From NCBI GenBank assembly GCA_019925105.1, contig JAHGAU010000048.1:49966-113965 (forward strand): a stretch of 64,000 nucleotides of DNA, in the 5' to 3' direction. Shown here piece by piece: positions 15,074 to 26,525 of this stretch. Every line of letters starts with the position of its first letter. Position 1 is the first letter of the stretch. Both the position numbers and the translations under genes were made by a program. This stretch comes from Niebla homalea. Lineage: Eukaryota > Ascomycota > Lecanoromycetes > Lecanorales > Ramalinaceae. The notes beneath the pieces are model-generated. The model was given only the letters and a program-made list of their open reading frames with translations. It was not told the DNA's origin and did not search any database.

Positions 15074-15475
15074 GGTTTATATAATTAACGTAGCCGGTTT
15101 CCGCTTTTCCTTTTCTTCTTTAACCGGTAATAACCTTTTTTTATAAAATTTTCGGCGACCTTATTTATTTTTATAATAAAATTAAACTATAATAATAATC
15201 CGGTAGATATTATAAATTTAACGGTTATTTAAATACCTTATTTTATAGATAACATTTAATAATAATTATAAATAGGTTTATATAATTAACGTAGCCGGTT
15301 TCCGCTTTTCCTTTTCTTCTTTAACCGGTAATAACCTTTTTTTATAAAATTTTCGGCGACCTTATTTATTTTTATAATAAAATTAAACTATAATAATAAT
15401 CCGGTAGATATTATAAATTTAGCGGTTATTTAAATACCTTATTTTATAGATAACATTTAATAATAATTATAAATA
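15074..15475. repeat. 201-bp near-perfect tandem duplication inside LINE A
   Basis: Units 15074-15274 and 15275-15475 are head-to-tail copies beginning GGTTTATATAATTAACGTAG. I see one base difference (AATTTAACGG versus AATTTAGCGG). Other LINE copies in the window carry this segment once (for example around 19875-20077), so the duplication is specific to LINE A. Because both units share the same RIP-type mutations, the duplication arose after most of the decay. Confidence 0.9.
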
Positions 15476-16327
15476 TTAACTTTTACGATAAGTTTTAACT
15501 CAATTTCCGTAAATAAAGGATAAAAAATAAGGATATATATAGCGTTTTACTTTTTATTTATATTTATATCCGGCGTTTATCCGACCTTTAATATACATAA
15601 TAAATAGGAAATAAATTAAACCATTTTTATTTATCGGAGTTAAATCGTTAATACGTTATTACCTTTCCTTATAATATTATAACGGCGGGAATATTTATTA
15701 ATAATCTTTTTATTATTAAGAATTAAATAATGATAATTTTTAAATATAAAGTCCTTATATTTCCGTTAACGTTTAATTTATTTTATTACGGTTTATAAAG
15801 CGATTATTATAGTTTTTACTCTTTAAATCCTTTTTATCTTAATTTTTCTTACGTTTAACGGGAATTTATATACGCTTAAATTAACCTCCAGGACGCTAGT
15901 AAAATTACTTTTTTTTTTTTTTTAGTTTATTTTTATTTTATCTTAATAAGAAAAGGGATAAATATCTTTAATTTACTCCCTTTAATTTAAAACTTATTAA
16001 GATTTTAACGGATCCGCTTATTTCTTATTATCATAATTAAATATATATATTTTTTTAATCTTATTTAAGTAATTATTTAATTTAACGAAATTTCGATTAA
16101 TAATATAAAAACCTTAAATTTTAATATTAGGATAAAAATTATTTTATAAGTACCGTTAATTATTCTTAAATACCGGTTTTAGACTTTCTATAATATTTAG
16201 ATAGATTTTTTTTTATGTCCCGGAGTACCTTTAGGTATATATTAAATGGCCGTAATATATATTATAATTAACTTTCTTATAATTTAATAAATAGTCCGGG
16301 TTTTCTATATTATAACCCCCTATATTA

Positions 16328-19300
16328 TATTCTTTATCCGAGGATGGCGACGAACAAAGGGACCTTAGAGGTCCAAAACGATACGTATACGTATAGCTTT
16401 CATAATAGTGAAGAAAGTATATTAAGTACGATAAATAGAAGTAACGTAGTAATTAAGAATAAGGTAATAAACGGGCAAGTAATTTATATTAATAGAAACG
16501 GTAATAACGTATACGGGTAATATAATAATAATAAGCCGGATAATACTTAAAATAAATAAAAAATTTAAGGTTAATAAAATACGTATATTAAAACGCGTAA
16601 TAATAATACGGAAATAATAAATAAATAGAAGGGTAAAAAAGCCGGTACAATATTAACGGCGAGGGGTATAAGCGGAAGGAAGGGATAAAAAGACCGCGGT
16701 AAAAGTACCATTAAGGGTATATAAAGGGGAAATAAAATTAATAAAGAGGATAAAACCTTAAAAGATTAAAAATAAAAAACGGAAACGGTATATCGCCCGG
16801 TAAATAAAGGTGAAAAAGCGGTAAAGGAAACGGTAAAAACCTTAAAAAGACTTTTTACAATAAAGTAAAAAAATATTACGTTAAAGACTTAGTTAATATT
16901 ACGGATTAAGCTAAAAAATATAAGGGACTTTTATATAAAAATAAGGGTAAAATTAAGGAAAATAGAGTAATTATAAAGCTTTTAAAGGGCGGTAATAAAA
17001 GCGTTAATAAAAGGTAAAAATGGCGGCTTAAGGTTAAGTATATAAAACGAAAATATAAAAACGGTAACCCCTTAAATAAAAGAAAGTTAAACGATAAAAG
17101 TAATAAAGAAGGTATCCGCGGTAAAGAATAAAAGGATAACGGAAAAGAAAACGGTTATATTAAAAAAATGAAGATAATAATAATCCGTTTATTTAATAAT
17201 AAAGAAAAGAACGTAACTATATAAATAAATTTATTATAATTAATAAAGGCTTTTAAAATAATAATAAAACCGTTAATATAATAGATTATTACGGTACGTA
17301 AGTTATAAAATAAAGATATCTTCCTTAATATAATATCTTTTAAAATAAAAGAAAACTTAAAGAAATTTAAAATTTAAGTTAATAAAGGAAAATATAAATT
17401 AATTAAAATTTTAAGGTAATCGTTTACCGTTATAATAAATAAAATATACTTATTACGTTTTAAAAAAATTAAGAAAAAGTTATATTAAAAAATATAGAAA
17501 AAGAGAATATAATTCTTTATTTAAGGTTTAAAATCGTTAATTATAAGTTTTTATTAAATATAAAAAAACTTAACTCTTTAAAACGTATAAAGAAATATTT
17601 TATTATTATATTAAACGTAATATTAATAAAGATATATAATAACGTTTTAAATAAAAAAATTATTAAAAAAAGATCTTTTAAAATAACTTAATTATAAGAT
17701 AAAACGGTTAATATTTATTAATATTTTAAATATTAAAATTATAGATATATTATTATAAAATACCTTAATATTATAAAATATATAATTTATATTAAAAACT
17801 ATAATATTTATAAATATATAAAATTAATAATTAAGGGGCTTATAAAAAGTACGTTTAAATACGCCGCGTATAATAAAAAGGGATTTTTAATATAAAATTC
17901 TAAGTATATAATAAGAATTAAAGAAATTAAACGTAAAAAGACTTAAATAATTATAAAAATTTAACGGTATAATACGTATAAGATTAATTTAACGGGTTAA
18001 TTAAAAACAGTTTTAAAACGTAAGTTTAATTAATTAAATAATAAAAAATAAATAGCGGTAATAAATAAAATAAAGAAAAAAAAAGCTTTTTATAATCTTA
18101 ACTTTAAAAGTTAACCGTCTTACGTTTTTAATAATAATTAAAAAAATATTAAATTAAAAAACGTTTAACTTTAATAAAAAGCCGTAATTTAAACGGATAT
18201 AAAAAAAAAGAACCTTTATAAAGGTTAATATATAATATATTAACGCTTTTAAGAATAATATAATATAATATTCATAATAAAAAAATTAAAATAATAATAT
18301 TAATATTTAAGTTTAAAAAAGTCGAAAACGTTAATATTATAATAATATAAAAACTATCGTATAATTTATATATATATTTATTTATTAATCCGGGGGAGGG
18401 ATTTTATTTAACCTTTAAAGGAGATAAAATAAACAAAATATACTTCTTTATAAATAAACGGCTTAACGTAAATAATTAGGATATTATTTATTATAACAGA
18501 AACCTTTATATATTCCTTATTATAAAAGAAGGGGACTTAAAAGGTAACTTTAATATTTATAACGTATATAATCCGCCGCCGGTTAATAAAAAAAACCTTT
18601 TATAATACCGTTATTTAAAAAGATTTTAAGTATTTTAAATAAATATATATTATTTAAAAACTTTAACTTATATTATTATATATAAAACGAAAAAAAGCAT
18701 ATAATAAATTATATTAAATTAAATAACTTATTAATAACTATTACTTAAATTAACTTTTTATTATTAATATTATAAGGGATTATTACGTAAGAAAGTTATA
18801 AATTTAAATTAATAATTAATCTAACTTTTAATATAAAAAAGGTTACCGGTACGGTCGTAATATATAAGTTAGAAAAGGACTTAAAATATAGCTCAGATTA
18901 TATACCGATATAAATAACCTTAAATTAAACCGTTAATATAACCTTATTACCACCGGTAAGCAAAACGTAAAAGACGGTTAAGGAAATAAAGGTTTATATA
19001 AAAACGGAGGAGACGGTAATATAATTTACGGACCTCCCTTAATTAAATAATAAAAATTAAATTAATTTCTTTATAAAACGAATAATAAAGGTATTAAATA
19101 AAGTAATTAATAAAACTATCTTAATAACGAAACCCTTTTAAAGAGTTAAAACTTACTAGAATAAAGGATATATAACCGTAACCGTAAAAACGAAAAAGCT
19201 AATTAAATAAACTTTTAAGTTAATTAAGGATTACTTAAAAAAAAAAAGGAAAAAACTATTAAAAAAATTAAATAAATATACTTTTAATTTATAATATATA

Positions 19301-22300
19301 ATTTAACGGTTTTATTTTATAATATTTAAAAGTTAATAAAGTATAATAAAGAATAAAATAAAAAACCAAAGCTTATCCTTAAATTCTTACCTTTTAAAAA
19401 ACTTAATAATATTTGATTGATTGATTAATTTATATTACGGGTTTAGTTAAACTAATTCCGGCGTTCCTTAATACGCGGCCTTTTAACTTTATTAATAACC
19501 GTAAAAACTTAATACTTATAACGTTAAGGTAAAAACCGGCGTCTATTAAGCCTTTACCTTTTATCCTTTAAAATAAAGGATATTAATAGCCGTTTAAAAA
19601 GTAATAATTTATTTATATATTTTTTATATTTTAACTCCCTTAAGAAAATCTATAATATTACGATTATATCCTTATAAAAGTTATCCTTAAGTTTATTATT
19701 CTTCCGTTCCTTTATATATTTATATTGCCTTAATTTTACGTAATACCTTTAAATATTTTTATTAATATTTATACGTTTAATATATACCCTTTTTATATTA
19801 TTATCGTTATTAACTTTTTTAAGGATTTTTAATAAGTATTTATTATTATATTTTTACGATTTTAAAAGATACTTTCCGGTTTATATAATTAATATAACCG
19901 GTTTTTACTTTTTTTCTTCTTCCTTAACCGATAATAAGCCTTTTCCGTAAAGTCTTTAATAACTTTATTTGTCTTTATAATAAGGTTAAATTATAGTAAT
20001 AATCCGGTAAATATTATAAACTTTACGGTTACCCGGATATTTTACTTTATAAATAATATTTAATAATAATTATAAATATTAACTTTTATTATAAGTTTTA
20101 ACTTAACCTTTATAAATAAAAAATAAAAGATAAAAATATATATAACGTTTTATTTTCTTTATTTATACTTATATTTAACGTTTATTTAATTTCCGGTATA
20201 TATAATAAATAAGAAGTAAATTAAACCGTTTTTATTTATCCGGAGTTAAATCGTTAATACGTTATTACCCTTCCTTATAATATTATAATAACGGAGATAC
20301 TTATTAATAATCTTTTTATTATTAAGAGTTAAGTAATAATAACCTTAAAATATAAAGTCCCTATATTTTTATTAATATTTAATCTATTTTATTATAATTT
20401 ATAAAATAATCGCTATAACCTTTACTCTTTAAATCCTTTTAATTTTAATTTTTTTTATATTTAACGGGAGTTTATATATGCTTAAATTAATTTCCGGAAT
20501 ACCGGTAAAGTTAACTTCCTTCTTAATTTATTTTTACTTCGTTTTAATAAGAAAAAAGATAAGTATTTTTAGTCTACTCCCTTTAACTTAAGGCTTATTA
20601 AAATTCTGGCGGATCCGCCCGTTTCCTATTATTATAATTAAGTATATATATTTCTTTAATTTTACTTAAGCGATTATTTAATTTAATAAGACCTTAATAA
20701 ACGGTATAAAGACCTTAAACTTTAATATTAAGATAAGGGTTACTTTATAAGTACCGTTAATTATTCTTAAATACCGGTTTTAGACCTTCTATAATATCTG
20801 GATAGGCTTTTTCCTGTGTCTTGGAGTACCCTTAAGTACGTACTAGATAGCTGCAGCGTATATTATAGCTGGCTTTACTATAGCCTGGTAAATAAAATGG
20901 CCTTCTGTAACGTAGCTCCCCATATCGATACGGCAAGATAAGTAAGGCCCCTTTCCTGTGAAGTTATCTTCTTTTGGACCTTTCTTATATGGTCCTTCCA
21001 GTCGAGAACTTAATAATATATTAATTAATATTTTTAACGGTAAAATTAAAACCCTTAAAGGAGTATTTTTCCCTTTTTCGTTAAAAGTTAACCTAAACGA
21101 TATTGACGGTATTACGTACCCCGACCCGGTATTAATAAATAAGGTAATAATATAAAATATAATAATTAAAACAATTAATAATTAAAAAAAAAATAAAACC
21201 CTGGGATTAAATAGGATTCTTAATAAATTCTTAATAATAATAATTTTACCGTTTAAGAAGGTTTTTATTTATTTCTTTTAAATATATTTTAACGTTAATT
21301 ATTATTTATATAAGTTTAAGGAAATAAAAATAATTATCCTTAAGAAGTTTATTAAACCAGATTACTTTAAAATAAAATCTTATAAATTTATTATATTCTT
21401 ATATATATTAAGGAAAACCTTAAAAACGGTAATAATAAAGATCCTTAATAACTATATAAAAAACTATAAACTTTTTTTCCGATTAATAAATAAAAATAAG
21501 GAAAAATTAATTAATAGAAATAACCTTTAAAGGATTAATTAACAATATATATATAGTATAAAGTTATAGGAAGAAGTATATTATAATCTTCTTTTTTTTA
21601 ATATTATAAATATTTTTAATAAGGTAAATTATTAAAAATTATTATATAACTTAAAAAACAAAAAGATATTTTTTTTAGTTAAGTAAATAAAGAGTTTTTT
21701 AAGTAATTAAGCTACGTTAATTAATTTAAAATAAAAAAGAAACCTAATAAAGCCCGTTATAATAAGGATTCTTTAAAGATTATTTATTTCTTTTATATTA
21801 TTTTTATTCTTTAACGATTTATTAATTAAAAAGTTTATTAAGTTAAAATAAAAGGTTTAAATTAAAGGTTTTATTAATAACGTTTATTTTTTAATCTATA
21901 ATATTTCCATACGTATAAACTATTTAGAATTAAAATAAGCTTATGAAGTTTATTTTTAATAAACGAGAACTTATAAGGCTTAATTTACGTTATATAAATA
22001 TAAATTTATTTATATAATTAAAAGCCCGAGGTTATATAATATAATAATTATAGTAAACTTAAATAAAGTTACGGTAAAGCTAGATATTAATATTAGAATC
22101 CTTAACCTTTAAATAAATAAAAAGTTTAATTAAAAAGATTATATAAAAAAGGTTTAAAAAAATAACTTTATAAGAAAGGGGCCTTATTTATTTCACTATA
22201 TTAATATAAAAAGTTACGTTATAAAAGGCCCGGAATATTTACTAAGCTATAATAAAGTCAGTTATAATATATATTATAATTATTTAATATATACTTAAAA

Positions 22301-23720
22301 ATATTCCAGGATATAAAAAGGAGCTTTTTTAAATATTATAAAAAGTCTAAAACCGGTATTTAAGAATAATTAATAATACTTATAAAGTAATTTTTATCCC
22401 GGTATTAAAGTTTAAAGTCTTTATACCGTTAATTAAGGTTTCGTTAAATTAAATAATTACTTAAGTAAAATTAAAGAAATATATATACTTAATTACGATA
22501 ATAGGAAACGGGCGGATCCGCTAGAATCTTAATAAGCCTTAAATTAAAAAGAGTAAATTAAAAAATCTTATCTTTTTTTATTAAAATAAAATAAAAATAA
22601 ATTAAAAAAATAATTAATTTTAATAATATTTTAAAAATTAATTTAAATATATATAAGCTCCTATTAAATATAAAAAAGATTAAAATTTAAAGGGTTTAAA
22701 GAATAAAGGTTATAGCGATTATTTTATAAGTTATAATAAAGTAAATTAAACGATAATAAAAATATAAAGACTTTATATTTTAAGGTCGTTATTATTTAAC
22801 TTTTAATAATAAAAAGATTATTAATAAATATTTTTACCGTTATAATATTATAAGGAAGGGTAATAACGTATTAATAATTTAACTCCGGATAAATAAAAAC
22901 GGCTTAACTTATTTTTTATTTATTATATATATTAAAAATTAAATAAACGCCAAATATAAATATAAATAAAGAAAGTAAAACGTTATATATGTTTTTATTT
23001 CTTATTTTTTATTTATAGAAATTAAATTAAAATTTATAATAAAAGTTAATATTTATAATTATTATTAAATATTATTTATAAAATTAAATATTTAAATAAC
23101 TATTAAGTTTATAATATTTATTAAATTATTATTATAATTTAATTTTATTATAAAGATAAATAAAATTATTAAAAACCTTATAAAGAAGGTTTATTACCGG
23201 TTAAAGAAGAAAAAGAGAAATAAAAATTAATTACGTTAATTATATAAACCGGAAAGCATCTTTTATAACCGTAAAGATATAATAATAAATACTTATTAAA
23301 AGTCTTTAAAAAAAGTTAATAATAATAATAATATAAAAAAGGTATATATTACGTATATAAGTATTAATAAGGATATTTAAAGGTATTACGTAAGGTTAAA
23401 GCAATATAAATATATAAAGGAACGGAAGAATAATAAGTTTAAGCATAGTTTTTATAAGGATATAATTATAATATTATAGATTTTTTTAAGGGAGTTAAAA
23501 TATAGAAAGTATATAAATAAATTATTGTTTTCTAAACAGCTATTAATATCCTTTACCTTAAGGGATAAAGGGTAAAGGCCTGGTAAACGCCGGTTTTTAC
23601 CTTAACGTTATAAGTATTAAGTTTTTACGGTTATTAATAAGGCTAAAAGGCCGCGTATTAAGGAACGCCGGAATTGACTTAATTAAATCCGTAATATAAA
23701 TCAATCAATCAATCAATCAA
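16328..23720 (+). mobile_element. LINE B: full-length non-LTR retrotransposon inserted in LINE A, itself interrupted by LINE C
   Basis: The 5' end is at 16328 with ATG at 16344 (ATGGCGACGAACAAAGG), so the leader is about 16 nt. The 3' end is an (AATC)n tail ending at 23720. The 12-bp target-site duplication CCCCCTATATTA is at 16316-16327 and 23721-23732. The element lies in the opposite orientation to its host LINE A. Without LINE C and one copy of its duplication it is 5786 bp. The stretch at 22150-22330 is the + strand counterpart of the RT-distal block read in LINE C. All frames are broken. Confidence 0.88.
19413..21006 (-). mobile_element. LINE C: 5'-truncated LINE inserted in LINE B
   Basis: A (GATT)n tail starts at the left end (19413), and the copy stops at 21006 without reaching the ATG end, so it is a typical 5' truncation of about 1.6 kb. 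The 13-bp target-site duplication AACTTAATAATAT flanks it (19400-19412 and 21007-21019). Its 5'-proximal part (about 20780-21006) is clearly less mutated than its surroundings. Translated on the minus strand it gives 'DWKDHIRKVQKKITSQE' and then 'LAVSIWGATLQKA', typical of the region after the RT of Tad/I-type LINEs. The contrast in decay suggests a younger age than LINE B. Confidence 0.88.
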
Positions 23721-26124
23721 CCCCCTATATTAATACGGCGAGATAAATAAGGCCTTTTTCTTATAAAGTTATCTTCTTTTAAACCTTTTTTATATAGTCT
23801 TTTTAATTAAGCTTTTTATTTACTTAAAGGTTAAGGATTTTAATATTAATATCTGGCTTTACCGTAATTTTATCCAAGTTTATTATAACTATTATATTAT
23901 ATAGCTTTAAGCTTTTAATTATATGAACTTATACTTATACGGCGTAAATTAAGCTTTATAGGTTTTTATTTATTAAAAATAAACTTTATAGGTTTATTTT
24001 AATTTTAAACAATTTATACGTATAAAAGTATTATAAGCTAAAAGGTAAACGTTATTAATAAAGCCTTTAACCTAAACCTTTTATTTTAATTTAATAAGCT
24101 TTTTAATTAATAAATTATTAAAAAATAAAAATAATATAAAAAAAATCTTTAAGGAATCTCCGTTATAATAAACTTTATTAAATTTATCTTTTATATTAAG
24201 TTAATCGATATAACTTAATTGCTTAAAAACTTTTTATTTACTTAATTAAAAAAAGTAATATCTTTTTCTTCCTTAAGTTATATAATAATTTTTAATAATT
24301 TATTTTATTAAAAGTATTTATAATATTAAGAGAAAGAAAACTTATAATATGCTTTTTCCCGTAATTTTATACCGTATATACGTTATTAATTAGTATTTTA
24401 AAAGCTATTTTTATTAACCGACCTTTTTTTACTTTTATTTATTAATCGGGGAGAAATCCGTAATTCTTTATATAATCGTTAAGGATCTTCATTATTACCG
24501 TTTTTAAGACCTTCCTTAATATATAAAAAAGTATAATAGATTTATAAGACTTTATTTTAAAGTAATCCGGCTTAATAAGCTTCTTAAGAATAATTATTTT
24601 AATTTTTTTAAATTTATATAAATAATAATTAACGTTAAAATATATTTAAAAAAGGTAAATAAAAATCCTCTTAAACGGTAAAGTTATTATTAATAAAAAT
24701 TTATTAAGAATCTTATTTAATCCTAGGGCTTTATTCTTCTTTAATTTGTTAATCGTTTTAATTATTATATTTTATATTATTACCTTATTTATTAATACGG
24801 GGTCGGAATACGTAACGTTATTAATATTATTTAAGTTAACTTCTAGCGGAGGGGAGTAAAAAGCTTTTTTAAGGGCTTCGATTTTACCGTTAAAAATATT
24901 AATTAATATATTATTGGATCTCTTAAGGGATTAGAATTTAAGGATAAATTTTAATTTCTTACTTCGTTTTTTATTATACTTTATTAATTTTTAGACATTA
25001 TAAAATAAAACCGTTAAGTTATATATTATAAACTGAAAATATATTTACTTAATCTTCTTAATAATCCTTTCCTTTTTTTCTTAAGTAATTTTTAATTAAT
25101 TAAATATCTTTTAATTCTTATACTTAAAAGTTTATTTAATTAACCTTTTTATTTTTATAATTATAATCGTATACTTTTTATTTTAATAAATTTTAACTCT
25201 TTAAAAGGGTTTTATTAACGGAATTATTTTATTAATTACTTTATTTAATACCTTTATTATTTACCTTATAAAAAGGTTAATTTAATCTCTATTATTTAAT
25301 TAAGGGAGGTCCGTAAATTATACTACCGTTTCCTCTGTTTTTATATAAATCTTTATTTTTTTAACCGTTTTTTACGCTTTCTTTATTAATAATAATAAAG
25401 TTATATTAACGGTTTAATCTAAGGTTATTTATATTAATATATAGTTTAAGTTACATTTTAAGTCCTTTTAAAGCCCGTATATAATAACCGTATTAACGAT
25501 ACCTTTTAAGTTAAACGTTAAATTAATCATAATCTTAAATCTTTAACCTTCTTATATTATAATCCCTTTTAACGTTAATAATATAAAGTTAAACCGGGTA
25601 ATAATTATTAATAATTCTTTAGACTTAACGTAATTAATTATATACCCTTTTTTATTTTACTTAATATAATAAAGATTAAAGTTTCTTATTAAAAGGTACT
25701 CGTTAAGTATAATTATAATATCCTTAAGTAACGGAATTATAAAAGGCTTTTTTTTATTAACCGGTAACGGATTATATACGTTATAAATATTTAAATTTCT
25801 TTTAATACTTCCTTTTTATATAATTTAAAGCGTATATAAATTCCCTCCGTAATAAATAACGTTTTAATTATTTATATTTAACTTCTTATTTATAAAGAAA
25901 TATATCCGTATTTTCTCGTTTCCTTTAAAGGTTAAATAAAAACTATTTCCCGGGTTAATTAAAAAGCATATATATAAGCTATATAATAGTTTTTATATCA
26001 CTATAATATTAATATTTTTTATTTCCTTAAATTTAAATATTAATATTATAGCTTTAATTATTTTTTTATATATATTATATTATATTACCTTTAAATGTAT
26101 AAGCGTATTATATATTAATTTTTA

Positions 26125-26525
26125 ATATGTTAAACGCGTGAGTGTTGGTGAGGACATTCAGAGGTATTATGTGAGGTTAAGGCAGTACAGATGTATAAAG
26201 GAGCGGAAGAGCAACGAGCTTAAAGATAGCCCTTATAAGGATATAGTCGTGGTATTATGGATTTTCTTGGGGGAGTTAAAATATAAGGAATATACGAATA
26301 GATTATTACTCTTTAAACGGCCGTTAATATCCTTTACCTTAAGGGATAAAGGGTAAAGGCCTGATAAACGCCGGTTTTTACTTTAACGTTATAAGTATTA
26401 GGTTTTTACGGTTATTAATAAAGTTTAAAGGCCGCGTATTAAGGAACGCCGGAATTAGCTTAACTAGACCCGTAATATAAATCAATTAATCAATCAATTA
26501 ATCAGTTAATCAATCAATCAATCAA
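26125..26525 (+). mobile_element. LINE D: young 400-bp 3' fragment inserted in LINE A
   Basis: This fragment of the LINE 3' end finishes in (AATC)n at 26525 and is flanked by ATATTAATTTTTA (26112-26124 and 26526-26538). Relative to the homologous stretch of LINE B (about 23320-23720) it keeps many G and C bases that are A or T there. A 72-codon open frame (26138-26356) survives, corresponding to the C-terminal tail of the LINE ORF2 and including 'SVGEDIQRYYVRLRQYR'. It is a dead-on-arrival 5'-truncated copy, not a cellular gene. Confidence 0.82.

Noticed and set aside
15074..15475. The 201-bp repeat as a pair of LTRs
   Set aside because: The units are directly adjacent with no internal sequence and lie inside a LINE, so this is a tandem duplication.
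26138..26356. 72-codon open frame on + as a possible small gene
   Set aside because: It coincides with the 3' end of LINE D and is homologous to decayed copies at about 23320-23560. It is a transposon ORF2 tail.
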